From positions 558,001 to 622,000 of the forward strand of contig NZ_RWIU01000002.1 of assembly GCF_003944765.1 (NCBI RefSeq): a DNA stretch of 64,000 nucleotides, read 5' to 3'. Positions 7,915 through 16,187 of the stretch are shown here, piece by piece. Below the pieces are notes generated by a model. It searched no databases. It was not told the DNA's origin and saw only the letters and a program-made list of their open reading frames with translations. Within the stretch, counting starts at the first letter, position 1, and each line of letters starts with the position of its first letter. A program made the translations under genes and the position numbers. This DNA comes from Hymenobacter perfusus. GTDB lineage: Bacteria; Bacteroidota; Bacteroidia; Cytophagales; Hymenobacteraceae.

Positions 7915-8517
7915 CTATTCGGCTTTTTTCTTAGTCGATTTCTTGGCTGGTTTGTCTTCGCCTGCCTCGGGGTTGCCGGCGGCATTGGTTTCTTCAGCGG
8001 CCGGAATGATACCAGCGGTGCTGAGGGCTTCATCTGCGGTGGGCTCGTCCTTTTTAGCAGCCTTCTTCTTGGCTTTCGGAGCTTCTTCCGTCACCTCCTC
8101 AGGCGCTTCTTCGGCAGCAGGTGCCTGGTAGTCCAGTTTCTGGCTCACCACGCGGTACCACTGCACCAGTTTTTTGATGTCGGACATGTACACCCGCTCC
8201 CGATCATAGTCGGGCATGATGCCGGCCATAAACGCCGACAGGTCCCGGTCGTCCGATTTGTTGGTCACCGCCAGCTCTTTGCCGTGCTGCTGATAGATAC
8301 GGTCGAATACTTCCGTCAGGGGCACCGTCTGATCGTAATCCTGGGTGTAGATGGAAATTTCGTGGAGCAGGGACACCTTATTGCGGGCCGAGGCCACGGA
8401 ACGGGTGCCCTTCTCGTCGAGGGCTTCAATGATAACGCCGGCGCGGGTAGGTTTCACGAGGCGGTACAGACCGGGCATTCCGCTGATAGCGGCAATTTCC
8501 TTCAGGTCGTAGGGCAT
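7915..8517 (-). CDS. DUF5606 domain protein
   Basis: Conserved Bacteroidota protein of unknown function (200 residues). The DUF5606 core lies at about residues 1-120 and includes ISGMPGLYRLVKPTRAGVIIEALD and KVSLLHEISIYT. The C-terminal third is low-complexity, alternating acidic/alanine stretches with lysine runs (KAKKKAAKK, KKSTKKK), typical of a disordered nucleic-acid- or protein-contacting tail. There is no signal peptide or membrane segment. A TAACTTTG box lies about 27 bases before the ATG. Confidence 0.85.
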   Translation of the reverse strand: MPYDLKEIAAISGMPGLYRLVKPTRAGVIIEALDEKGTRSVASARNKVSLLHEISIYTQDYDQTVPLTEVFDRIYQQHGKELAVTNKSDDRDLSAFMAGIMPDYDRERVYMSDIKKLVQWYRVVSQKLDYQAPAAEEAPEEVTEEAPKAKKKAAKKDEPTADEALSTAGIIPAAEETNAAGNPEAGEDKPAKKSTKKKAE

Positions 8518-8543
8518 AAGAAGAAAGCAGTTGTTTGAAAGGG

Positions 8544-8551
8544 CAAAGTTA
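8544..8551 (-). promoter_or_regulatory. -7 promoter box of the DUF5606 gene
   Basis: TAACTTTG on the minus strand, overlapping the stop codon of the upstream TonB-domain gene and about 27 bases before the DUF5606 ATG. No convincing -33 TTG was seen. Confidence 0.45.
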
Positions 8552-9019
8552 CTCAGTTGCGGCGGCTTGGCCGGGAGATGGCAGCTTGAAGGTTATGGGC
8601 AAGCTGGTCAGGATGGCATAATCGGGCTTATTGAACTTGAGCAGCCGTACTACGCGCAGAGCTTCCTCACCGCAGCCGCCACCAATGTTTTTTACCAGCT
8701 TAATGCCCGACATCGTGCCGTCGGTGTTCAGGGTGAAGCTCACAATGCACTGACCCTGAATGCGGTTGCGCCGCGCCATAATGGGGTATTTCAACTCCTG
8801 GGCGATGAAAGCCATCAAAGCATCCTGGCCACCCTCATAGTACTCAGCCACCGGAATGGCCTTGGGGCGGACCGGCGCGGCTGGCGCCGCCTCAGCGGGA
8901 GCTTCCGTGATTTCAGGAGTCGGGCCGTCGGTTTTCACCTTGACTTTGGTTTTCTGGGCCAGAGCCGGAGCCGTGCAGGCCAGCAACCCGATGCCCAGTA
9001 GAAGAGCGGTTTTTTTCAT
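8549..9019 (-). CDS. Secreted TonB C-terminal domain protein
   Basis: A 156-residue envelope protein. MKKTALLLGIGLLACTAPALAQ is a signal peptide with a cleavage site after ALA or ALAQ; this fixes the start at 9019, not the upstream in-frame start at 9076. A Pro/Ala-rich linker precedes a TonB C-terminal-like domain at about residues 65-150 (YPIMARRNRIQGQCIVSFTLNTDGTMSGIKLVKNIGGGCGEEALRVV). There is no N-terminal membrane anchor as in true TonB, so it is more likely a periplasmic TonB-domain protein than the energy transducer itself. Confidence 0.82.
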   Translation of the reverse strand: MKKTALLLGIGLLACTAPALAQKTKVKVKTDGPTPEITEAPAEAAPAAPVRPKAIPVAEYYEGGQDALMAFIAQELKYPIMARRNRIQGQCIVSFTLNTDGTMSGIKLVKNIGGGCGEEALRVVRLLKFNKPDYAILTSLPITFKLPSPGQAAATE

Positions 9020-9094
9020 GAGAGGTAAGCAGAGAAAGGACGAGGAATTACGGGGCACAGAGGCCCGGCCGGGCATGGCAATTACAGGGCCAAT

Positions 9095-9712
9095 CTACGC
9101 ATTATCGGGCGTTTCGGCGAGCTGCCGGTTTATCTCCTGAATGAAATCCAGTACCTCGTCGCGGCCGGTTTTTTCCTCCGCCGACGTCACGAAATGCCGG
9201 GGCACCTCATCCCAGGTTTCTTCCATTTTCTGAATGTAGTCCACCACATTCTGCTGCGTGCGGGTACCCGATTGTTTGTCGGCTTTAGTAAATATCATTA
9301 CAAACGGAATTCCCTCGCTACCCAACTGCTCCATAAATTCGAGGTCCACCGCCTGTGGCGAATGGCGCGAATCGACCAGTACAAAAACGCACGCCAGATT
9401 TTCCCGCTTGCGTAAATAGAAATTAATCATGCGCTGCCATTTCACGCGCGAATCTTTACTGACTTTGGCGTAACCATAGCCCGGTAAATCAACCAGATAC
9501 CAAGTGTTATTAATAATAAAATGATTGATTAGCTGGGTTTTACCCGGCTGCGAAGAGGTCTTGGCCAGTCCCTTGTGGTTGGTGAGCATGTTGATGAGCG
9601 ACGACTTTCCCACGTTGGAGCGCCCGATGAAGGCGTACTCGGGTAGTGTGGGGGCGGGGCATTCCTCCACGCGGGAGTTGCTCATCAGAAATTTGGCGTC
9701 CTGGATATTCAT
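9095..9712 (-). CDS. engB: Ribosome biogenesis GTP-binding protein EngB (YihA/YsxC)
   Basis: Essential TRAFAC GTPase in 50S assembly. Motifs are in normal order: G1 GRSNVGKSS, G2 threonine region SSQPGKTQ, G3 DLPGYGYAK, G4 TKADK. The ATG at 9712 gives 205 residues, the normal length; the upstream extension to 9889 is rejected because a TACCTTTG promoter box lies inside it at 9735-9742. The TonB-domain gene lies upstream of the DUF5606 gene and downstream of this one on the same strand. Confidence 0.95.
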   Translation of the reverse strand: MNIQDAKFLMSNSRVEECPAPTLPEYAFIGRSNVGKSSLINMLTNHKGLAKTSSQPGKTQLINHFIINNTWYLVDLPGYGYAKVSKDSRVKWQRMINFYLRKRENLACVFVLVDSRHSPQAVDLEFMEQLGSEGIPFVMIFTKADKQSGTRTQQNVVDYIQKMEETWDEVPRHFVTSAEEKTGRDEVLDFIQEINRQLAETPDNA

Positions 9713-9734
9713 GTGGTAAGCGTAAGCTGAGGGG

Positions 9735-9742
9735 CAAAGGTA
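9735..9742 (-). promoter_or_regulatory. -7 promoter box of engB
   Basis: TACCTTTG on the minus strand, 22 bases before the ATG, giving a short leader. It also argues against the longer open frame. Confidence 0.5.
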
Positions 9743-9790
9743 GATATTCGGCCGCAGCTCCGGAGATTCATGATTTTTTGGAGAAAAACC

Positions 9791-9819
9791 TTGTAATTTA
9801 AGTAGTCGAACTATATTTG
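9791..9819 (+). promoter_or_regulatory. Upstream plus-strand promoter (P1) before the PorE-like gene
   Basis: TTG (9791-9793), 18 bases, then TATATTTG (9812-9819), a good match to the Bacteroidota pattern. It would start a transcript about 330 bases ahead of the PorE-like ATG. Confidence 0.6.
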
Positions 9820-9935
9820 TGCGTCCGGCAATGACTGCAGGAAAGGTTTTGGATGCGAATACTTTACTTCTTTTCGTCTGCGGAGCCAATTATTCTACTG
9901 AATTGGATGCGACCAAGTCCGTATTATAAAATTTC

Positions 9936-9943
9936 TATCTTTG
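9936..9943 (+). promoter_or_regulatory. Second plus-strand promoter box (P2)
   Basis: TATCTTTG, the commonest -7 form in this window. No TTG is found at the right distance upstream, so P2 is less certain than P1. Confidence 0.45.
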
Positions 9944-10061
9944 CCCGCTTATTCCCCGGTTTGGGGAATGCTTTTTGTAGTCAAAATACGAAGCTAATCG
10001 CCTTTTTTTGCGCCCAGCTTCCCCTTTTTGTCTATCCCGCCTCAACCCTGAGGCGGGTTTT
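9944..10061 (+). ncRNA. Structured leader or candidate small RNA with two terminator-like hairpins
   Basis: Directly after P2 comes ATTCCCC-GGTTT-GGGGAAT (9951-9969) followed by GCTTTTTG. Some 70 bases later a 9-bp stem, CCCGCCTCA-ACCC-TGAGGCGGG (10036-10057), is followed by TTTT. The second hairpin looks like an intrinsic terminator placed 100 bases before the PorE-like ATG. Either a small RNA of about 110 bases ends here, or expression of the gene is attenuated. No small open frame in it is convincing. Confidence 0.4.
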
Positions 10062-10159
10062 CAGTATAAGAGGCAACTCTTGAAAACCCACTCGCGCAAT
10101 CGGCGTTTTGGGTGTTCACTCCCCCTTTGCAACTCCTTATTTCCCTAACCCCTCCAACA

Positions 10160-12427
10160 ATGGACAACTTAGTCAGAAGGTTATTGAAAGCCTCGTGCGC
10201 CTTCGCGCTTACGGCTGCTATGGCCCAGCCTGCCCTGGCTCAGAGCACACGAAAGCAACTCAAGGCTGCCAATAAGTATTTTTCGCAAGAGAACTACCGG
10301 GCTTCGCTGCCTCTCTACGAGCAAGTGCTGGCCAAGGAGCCGAACAACGCCCAGGCGCTGTTCCGGGCGGGCATTGCGTACATGTCGTTCGATAAGGAAA
10401 AGGCCAGCGACTACATCTACAAGGCCCAGCGCCTGAAAAAGAATGTATCGAAGGATGTGGAGTACTGGCTGGGCCGGGTAGACCACCTGAACTATAACTT
10501 TGACGAAGCCATTTCGCACTTCCAGGCCTATAACGCCACGCTGAAAAGCAAGGATACGCGCAAAAAGGAGCTTGCTCAGCTGATTCAGCACAGCAAGAAC
10601 GCCAAAGTGCAGTTCAACAGCCCCAAGGATATCTTCGTGAAAAACCTGGGTCCTACCATCAACACCCAGTGGTCGGAGCACAGCCCGGTAATTTCCAACG
10701 ACGACAAGGTGCTGTTGTTCACTTCCCGCTCTGATAACATGAGCAATGCCCCGGCGGTAAACCCCGACGGCAAGGTGAACGACAAAAACAAGATTGCCGC
10801 CGACGGTCAGTACTACGAGAACATCTACGAAGCCAAGCGCATCGACGACGAGAACTGGGAGAAGCCCCGCTCGTTGAGCGGTGTGCTCAACGGCAAAGGC
10901 CACGACGCCTCCATCCAGGTGTTTGACAACGACACCAAGCTGCTCATGTACCGCAACGATGAGAACGGGGACATCCTGTACTCGGAGAAGTCGGGTACGG
11001 ATTGGACGGAGCCCAAGAAGCTCAACAAGAACATCAACACGTCGGGCTTCGAGTCGGACGCTTACATCACGCCCGATGGCCTAACGATTTACTTCTCGAC
11101 CAGCAAGTACTCGGAAGACAATACGCTGGACATTTATACCTCAACCCGCCAGCCCGGCGGCGACTGGGGCCCAGCCAAAACGCTCGGTAACGCCGTGAAT
11201 ACGGTGTACGATGATGACAGCCCGTACCTGAGCAAAGACGGCAAAACGCTGTACTTCTCGTCGCGTGGCCACAACACGATGGGCGGTTACGACATTTTCA
11301 AGTCGGACTGGGATTCGGTGGGCCGCAAGTGGGGCCGTCCCGAGAACATGGGCTACCCCATCAACACGCCCGATGACGACACGTATTACCGTCTGTCACC
11401 GGATGGTTCGTACGCCTACCTGTCGTCGTACCGCATTGGGGGCTACGGTGAGAAGGACATCTACACCATCAACTACATCAAGAATGCCATCATCCGGGGC
11501 CGCGTGCTGAGCATGAAGGACAGCACCGTCATTCCGGGCGTACAGCTGGTATTCAGTGGTACCCAGGCCGATAAAACGGCCCTGAGCTACAACGACGTAA
11601 CCAAACCGGTAACCGGCGACTATCAGGTAAGCGTGCTTTCGGGCCGGACCTACCAGGTAGCCGTGTCGAAAGATGGTAAGAACATCGAAACTCAAGAGTT
11701 CCCCGTTCCGATTTCGACCAACGACTCGACCACGATTACCAAGGACTTCTACGTACCGTACGTGGATACTTCGGGAACCAACTTCGCTCAGCTGAAGCCG
11801 ATTTACTTCGACACCGACAAGTACAAGCTGCGGCCGGAGTCGATTACGGAGTTGAACCGCATCAGCGAAGTGCTGAAGGCCAACCCCGGCATCAACATTT
11901 CCATCGAGGGTAACTGTGACTCGCGGAACACGGATGAGTACAACATCGTACTCGGCCAGAACCGCGCCGACGTGGCCTATAACTACCTGAAGAAGTCGGG
12001 TATTGCGGAAACCCGCATGGTGACGGTAAGCTACGGTGAGCGTCGTCCGGTAGCCGCCAACGACTCGCCGGAGAACATGCAGCTCAACCGTCGCACCGAT
12101 TTCCGCGTGATTCTGAAGGAAGGCGAAACGATGCCGAACATGACGGCTCCCGCGCCTACCTCGGGTGCTAACTCGACCAACTCTACGAACTCTTCCACCA
12201 CCGGCACGCGCACCACGGTGCCGCTGCAGCCCGGCAAGAGCAAAGCTAAACTGCCCGACGGCACGAAGGTGAAAACCAAAGTGGACGAGGACAGCGACAA
12301 AGTGAAAGTGAAAACCAAAGGCCCGAACGACGAGAAGAGCAAGACCGTAACCAAGGACGGGACTATCGACTCGAAGGCGAAGGATGCCGACGGTAGCAAA
12401 ACCAAAGTGAAGACTGACAACGACTAA
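10160..12427 (+). CDS. PorE-like outer-membrane protein: TPR, PD40 propeller, regulatory domain, OmpA domain
   Basis: A 755-residue periplasmic/outer-membrane-associated protein. A signal peptide (ending AMAQPALAQ near residue 28) is followed by TPR helices (about 30-125), WD40-like PD40 propeller blades (about 140-440, repeated SPDGSYAYLSS / SKDGKTLYFSSRG), a carboxypeptidase-regulatory-like beta domain (about 445-530) and an OmpA peptidoglycan-binding domain (about 545-650, FDTDKYKLR ... NRRTDFRV). The same domain order is found in PorE of the type IX secretion system, which anchors the machine to peptidoglycan; paralogues are common, so identity is uncertain. A Lys/Asp-rich low-complexity tail ends the protein. 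The start at 10160 is set by the signal peptide. Confidence 0.88.
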   Translation: MDNLVRRLLKASCAFALTAAMAQPALAQSTRKQLKAANKYFSQENYRASLPLYEQVLAKEPNNAQALFRAGIAYMSFDKEKASDYIYKAQRLKKNVSKDVEYWLGRVDHLNYNFDEAISHFQAYNATLKSKDTRKKELAQLIQHSKNAKVQFNSPKDIFVKNLGPTINTQWSEHSPVISNDDKVLLFTSRSDNMSNAPAVNPDGKVNDKNKIAADGQYYENIYEAKRIDDENWEKPRSLSGVLNGKGHDASIQVFDNDTKLLMYRNDENGDILYSEKSGTDWTEPKKLNKNINTSGFESDAYITPDGLTIYFSTSKYSEDNTLDIYTSTRQPGGDWGPAKTLGNAVNTVYDDDSPYLSKDGKTLYFSSRGHNTMGGYDIFKSDWDSVGRKWGRPENMGYPINTPDDDTYYRLSPDGSYAYLSSYRIGGYGEKDIYTINYIKNAIIRGRVLSMKDSTVIPGVQLVFSGTQADKTALSYNDVTKPVTGDYQVSVLSGRTYQVAVSKDGKNIETQEFPVPISTNDSTTITKDFYVPYVDTSGTNFAQLKPIYFDTDKYKLRPESITELNRISEVLKANPGINISIEGNCDSRNTDEYNIVLGQNRADVAYNYLKKSGIAETRMVTVSYGERRPVAANDSPENMQLNRRTDFRVILKEGETMPNMTAPAPTSGANSTNSTNSSTTGTRTTVPLQPGKSKAKLPDGTKVKTKVDEDSDKVKVKTKGPNDEKSKTVTKDGTIDSKAKDADGSKTKVKTDND

Positions 12428-12446
12428 GCTGCCGTCTTCAGCGTTT

Positions 12447-12484
12447 AAAACGGGTCGGGCCAGTAGCCCGACCCGTTTTTTTTT
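12447..12484 (+). terminator. Intrinsic terminator after the PorE-like gene
   Basis: A 14-bp perfect stem (AAAACGGGTCGGGC with GCCCGACCCGTTTT), loop CAGTA, followed by a run of nine or more T. Confidence 0.9.
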
Positions 12485-12556
12485 AACATAATGCGGGGTG
12501 GACCGTTGTATTTGGGCAATTTTGCCCGAGTTCCCCCGTTCTTCGCCCTGAGAAGT

Positions 12557-13285
12557 ATGTCCGTAGTACCCTACAAAGACGACGCCGCCGACAAAAAGTC
12601 CCAGGTGGCCCACATGTTCAACAGCATTGCCGGCAAGTATGACTTCCTGAACCACTTTCTGAGCGTGGGCACGGACATCTACTGGCGCCGCAAGGCTGTG
12701 GACGAGCTGAAGCAGCTGCGCCCGGCCCGGGTGCTGGACATTGCTACCGGCACCGCCGACTTTGCCATCGAAACCCTGCGGGCCGCCACGCCCGACGCCC
12801 AGATTACGGGCGTGGATATTTCGGAAGGCATGCTGGAGGTGGGCCGACGCAAGCTGGAGCAGAAGGGCCTTGGTCACCGCATCCGGCTGGAACTGGGCGA
12901 CTCGGAAGCCCTGCCGTTTCCGGATAACCACTTTGATGCCGTGACGGCCTCGTTTGGGGTGCGCAATTTCGAGAACCTGGAAAAGGGCCTTTCGGAAATG
13001 CATCGGGTATTACGGCCGGGCGGGAAGATGGTGGTGCTGGAGTTCAGCAAGCCCACGGCCTTCCCCATGAAGCAGGCCTATAACTTCTACTTCAAAAACA
13101 TCTTGCCGGTATTCGGCAAGCTGATTTCTAAAGACCGCGCCGCTTATACGTACCTGCCCGAATCGGTGCAGGCTTTCCCGGATGGCCAGGAGTTTCTGGC
13201 GATTCTGCGTAAAGTTGGCTTTACCTCTCCCGCATGGCAACCCCTCACGTTCGGCATCAGCTCCATTTACACCGCTCAAAAATAA
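12557..13285 (+). CDS. ubiE: Demethylmenaquinone/ubiquinone methyltransferase
   Basis: SAM-dependent C-methyltransferase producing menaquinone from demethylmenaquinone; in this lineage the menaquinone (MenG) role applies. The SAM-binding loop reads VLDIATGTADFA (about residues 60-71), and the UbiE signatures YDFLNHFLSVGTDIYWRRKAV (near 30) and SFGVRNFENLEKGL (near 132) are intact. The start at 12557 (MSVVPYKDDAA) gives a normal 242 residues. The stop overlaps the porT start (TAATG), so the two are translationally coupled. Confidence 0.95.
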   Translation: MSVVPYKDDAADKKSQVAHMFNSIAGKYDFLNHFLSVGTDIYWRRKAVDELKQLRPARVLDIATGTADFAIETLRAATPDAQITGVDISEGMLEVGRRKLEQKGLGHRIRLELGDSEALPFPDNHFDAVTASFGVRNFENLEKGLSEMHRVLRPGGKMVVLEFSKPTAFPMKQAYNFYFKNILPVFGKLISKDRAAYTYLPESVQAFPDGQEFLAILRKVGFTSPAWQPLTFGISSIYTAQK

Positions 13286-14088
13286 TGCGGCTGGCCTTGG
13301 CGGCAGCAGCTCTGGTGATACTGCCGCTGGGGGCGCAGGCCCAGAAAAAAAGCCTGAGTGGCGCGAGTAAAGGCAAAAATGGCCGGGTGAAGTCGGTGAC
13401 GGTGAACAACCTGCCGGGTTACGATGACCGGTGGCTACACCTAGGCATGTACGTGGCCCCCAACTTCTCGCGCTATAAGATTGAGCAGTCAGCGGAAGCT
13501 TACCCCCGCGTTGTGAACGGCCAGAATGTACCTGGTACTGGCGTATCGGCCAACTCGGTGGTAAGCCCCGGCGGCTCGGTAGGCTTTCTTGCCGACCTGC
13601 GGATTGGGAATTACGGCGCGCTCAATTTTGCGCCCGGCGTAAGCTTCCTCACGCGGCGCATTGAGTTCAAGCCTTACGGCTACTCCCAGAACCTGCAGCA
13701 GTACCCCAACGACCCGGAAGAAATTGCGGACCAGGAAATAGGGACGACTCAGGTAGATTTTCCGTTGCTGTTCAAGCTGAAATCGGAACGGCGGCGCAAC
13801 TCCCGGGTGTACATCATTGGGGGAGTAAAGCCGAGCTTCACGATTGGTGGCCGCAAGAAGGACGGGGAGATTACGCTGCTGGAAGCCGGCCGCTCGGATT
13901 TTGCCATTGAATATGGCGTGGGCATGGACCTGTTTTATCCATTCTTCAAATTCTCGCCCGAGTTGCGCTTCTCCCACGGCCTGACCAACTTGTACGTGCC
14001 CGGCAACACCGATGTGTATAGCCGCAGCCTGCAGGGTATGAAAAGCAACACCGTCACCCTGTACCTCAATATCTGGTCGGGCCGCTAA
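13285..14088 (+). CDS. porT: PorT-family outer-membrane beta-barrel protein
   Basis: A 267-residue secreted protein with a signal peptide (MRLALAAAALVILPLGAQAQ) and a beta-barrel-type remainder ending in an aromatic-rich strand. Sequences such as WLHLGMYVAPNFSRYKI and GGSVGFLADLRIGNYGALNFAPGVSFL, and the location immediately after ubiE, match PorT of Bacteroidota, a component required for type IX secretion. The ATG at 13285 overlaps the ubiE stop; the longer frame from 13234 is a reading of ubiE. PorT assignment is by family resemblance and neighbourhood, and it is fairly firm. Confidence 0.85.
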   Translation: MRLALAAAALVILPLGAQAQKKSLSGASKGKNGRVKSVTVNNLPGYDDRWLHLGMYVAPNFSRYKIEQSAEAYPRVVNGQNVPGTGVSANSVVSPGGSVGFLADLRIGNYGALNFAPGVSFLTRRIEFKPYGYSQNLQQYPNDPEEIADQEIGTTQVDFPLLFKLKSERRRNSRVYIIGGVKPSFTIGGRKKDGEITLLEAGRSDFAIEYGVGMDLFYPFFKFSPELRFSHGLTNLYVPGNTDVYSRSLQGMKSNTVTLYLNIWSGR

Positions 14089-14102
14089 CCCTGTTTTCTC
14101 AC

Positions 14103-14852
14103 ATGACCAAAACTGCGTTTATCACCGGGGCCTCCTCGGGAATTGGCCGGGCTACGGCCGTGGCGCTGGGCAAAACCGGCTTTCAGCTGGTATTGGCGGG
14201 CCGCCGCCGGGAACGGCTGGAGGAACTGGCCCGGGAGCTGAGCGAGGTGCCCACACATCTGCTCACCTTCGACGTGCGCGACCGGGCTGCCGTGGAAACG
14301 GCGGTACAGAGTCTGCCTGCTGAATTTCAGGAGGTGGATGTGCTCATCAACAACGCCGGCAACGCGCACGGACTGGCCCCTATCCAGAGCGGCAACCCTG
14401 CCGACTGGGACGATATGCTGGATGGCAACGTGAAGGGTCTGCTGTACGTGAGCCGGGCCGTGCTGCCCGCCATGACAAGCCGCAACACCGGCCACATCAT
14501 CAACATCGGCTCTATTGCCGGGTACGAGGCGTATGCCAACGGCAACGTATACTGCGCCTCCAAAGCCGCCGTAGCTTCCCTGACCAAGTGCATGCGGCTG
14601 GATCTGCTGCCCCACCACATTCGGGTGGCCGAGGTAAACCCCGGAGCCGTGGAAACGGAGTTTTCGGCAGTTCGCTTCAAAGGCGACACGGAGCGGGCGG
14701 CCAAGGTGTACGACGGGTTTGAGCCGCTGCGGGCCGAGGACATTGCCGATGTCATCCAGTTCATGGTCACGCGGCCGGCCCACGTCAATATTGCCGAGGT
14801 ACTGATTCTGCCCGCCGCCCAGGGAGCCGCTACCACTATTCGACGGGAGTAA
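14103..14852 (+). CDS. Short-chain dehydrogenase/reductase (YdfG-like)
   Basis: A classical SDR of 249 residues. TGASSGIGRATA (residues 8-19) binds NADP, NNAGNAHG (about 82-89) follows, and the catalytic serine, tyrosine and lysine lie in INIGSIAGYEAYANGNVYCASKAA. The preference for NADP is suggested by GRRRERL after the second strand. Related enzymes (E. coli YdfG) oxidise serine and 3-hydroxy acids; the substrate here is unknown. It follows porT by 14 bases and may share its transcript; a long hairpin follows. Confidence 0.88.
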   Translation: MTKTAFITGASSGIGRATAVALGKTGFQLVLAGRRRERLEELARELSEVPTHLLTFDVRDRAAVETAVQSLPAEFQEVDVLINNAGNAHGLAPIQSGNPADWDDMLDGNVKGLLYVSRAVLPAMTSRNTGHIINIGSIAGYEAYANGNVYCASKAAVASLTKCMRLDLLPHHIRVAEVNPGAVETEFSAVRFKGDTERAAKVYDGFEPLRAEDIADVIQFMVTRPAHVNIAEVLILPAAQGAATTIRRE

Positions 14853-14869
14853 AGTTTCAAAAGTCGACA

Positions 14870-14921
14870 GCGAGAAAGCCCGCGGGTCAGCTCTTTTGAG
14901 CCGGCCCGCGGGCTTTCTCGC
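14870..14921. terminator. Long bidirectional hairpin terminator
   Basis: A 17-bp perfect outer stem (GCGAGAAAGCCCGCGGG with its complement) encloses an inner GCTC-TTTT-GAGC stem. It lies between the convergent SDR and esterase genes. Like the palindrome at 7841 it lacks long A/T runs. Confidence 0.75.
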
Positions 14922-14930
14922 GTACTGTAT

Positions 14931-15596
14931 TTATTGATGCGCCTGCTCCGCCAGCTGGGTAAGCGTAGGGCCATGCAGTGTGTGTTTGCCAGTGAACTGC
15001 ACTACTGTGGCTTCCACGCCTATCCGCTGCAGAAACCCCCGTTGCTGGCGGAGAGCCTCAGCGGTAATAAACTCGTCCTCGGTGCCGCACACCAGCGTGA
15101 CGGGCAGCTTATGCAGCAAGTTGGTGGCAGCGGGCAACGCCATATCGGGTGGAAAGGCACCGGCCCATAGGATAAGATGAGCCGGCCGGAAAGCCGCCTG
15201 GGCCAGCCAGCGGCTGACGGTGGCAGCGCCCTGCGAAAACCCCAGGACCGCCACGGCAGCATCGGGGGCAGCCTGGGCCAGCAGCCGCTCGGCCAACTGG
15301 TTGAGGTAGGCCACGTAGTCGTCGATTTCCGTCAGTCGGTCTTCCCGCGTCATCCAGGTAGCACCTATCCGCCCGCCGGTTCCCTGCAAATAGAACCTCG
15401 ACAGGCCTTCCGGCGCAATAATGACCAAGTGCGGATCGGCGGCCGTGAGGTGGGCAAAGTGCCGGATGAAATACGCCGCCAACTGGCCGTAGCCATGGGC
15501 CACAAACCATACCCGCCGCGTTGTCACGGCTAACTCGCCCAACTGGTAGTAGCGCGCCGTGCGGGTGACCGGAAAATGCTGTTCCTGCGCGAGCAT
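14931..15596 (-). CDS. Alpha/beta hydrolase (phospholipase/carboxylesterase type)
   Basis: A 221-residue serine hydrolase. The nucleophile elbow GFSQGAA is near residue 120; the catalytic aspartate is probably in CGTEDEFI, and the histidine in FTGKHTLHGPTL near the C-terminus. No signal peptide, so it is probably cytoplasmic. It resembles acyl-protein thioesterase/carboxylesterase family members; the physiological ester is unknown. Confidence 0.85.
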   Translation of the reverse strand: MLAQEQHFPVTRTARYYQLGELAVTTRRVWFVAHGYGQLAAYFIRHFAHLTAADPHLVIIAPEGLSRFYLQGTGGRIGATWMTREDRLTEIDDYVAYLNQLAERLLAQAAPDAAVAVLGFSQGAATVSRWLAQAAFRPAHLILWAGAFPPDMALPAATNLLHKLPVTLVCGTEDEFITAEALRQQRGFLQRIGVEATVVQFTGKHTLHGPTLTQLAEQAHQ

Positions 15597-15692
15597 ATAG
15601 GAAATCAGATGCAGTAGTGAAGCAGTGAGTTTGACGCGTTGGCGGCTCCGGTCGAAGTAATCAGCAAGAAAAACCCACCAGTTCCCCGGTTT
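15597..15692. other. Short gap with a GTGAGTTTGACG repeat core
   Basis: GTAGTGAAGCAGTGAGTTTGACGCG (15611-15635) shares the 12-base core GTGAGTTTGACG with the repeat between waaA and rsgA near 2114. Nothing else was recognised. Confidence 0.4.
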
Positions 15693-16187
15693 CTATTTCG
15701 TCGCTGGCAAATCATCGGCGGTGAAGCCGAAGGGGAGCAGGTCGGAGAGGGAGCGGAAGCGGTAAATGCTGCCATCGGGGCCGGGCAGGAGCAGCGGAAT
15801 AGCCTGCTGCTGGCGGTGCTCGTACTCCACCATCACTTGGCGGCAGGCCCCGCAGGAAGTCACCGGTACAAAGTCGCCGTTGGCGGGGCGGGCGGCCACG
15901 GCCATGCCCACAATGCGGCGCTCCGGCTGCGTGGCAGCCAGTCCGAATAAGGCCGTCCGCTCGGCGCACAGGCCCGAAGGATAGGCGGCATTTTCCTGAT
16001 TGGTACCCCGGAAAACCGAACCATCGTCGAGCAGCAGGGCAGTGCCTACGTGGAAGTGGGAGTAGGGCGCGTAGGCTTGGTCGGTGGCCGCGCGGGCCGC
16101 TTGCCAGGTGGTAGCTTCGGCGGGAGTAAGTTCGGCTTCGGAAGCCACCACCTCTACGGTAATGGTCAGGTGAAGGGGATGAGCCAT
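15693..16187 (-). CDS. cdd: Cytidine deaminase
   Basis: Zinc-dependent deaminase of cytidine/deoxycytidine in pyrimidine salvage, 164 residues, homotetramer type. Ligands: cysteine in PSGLCAERTAL with the proton-shuttle glutamate, and the pair in TSCGACRQVM. The start MAHPLHLTITVEVV at 16187 is preferred over the in-frame extension to 16532, which reads as non-protein sequence. Confidence 0.93.
   Translation of the reverse strand: MAHPLHLTITVEVVASEAELTPAEATTWQAARAATDQAYAPYSHFHVGTALLLDDGSVFRGTNQENAAYPSGLCAERTALFGLAATQPERRIVGMAVAARPANGDFVPVTSCGACRQVMVEYEHRQQQAIPLLLPGPDGSIYRFRSLSDLLPFGFTADDLPATK

Noticed and set aside
9853..10083. 76-residue frame upstream of the PorE-like gene
   Set aside because: It runs through a promoter box and two hairpins, and the sequence has no protein character.
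11396..13003. 535-codon open frame on the minus strand, antisense to the PorE-like gene and ubiE
   Set aside because: It is the mirror of GC-rich coding sequence. Its product has no domain, and the plus-strand genes are certain.
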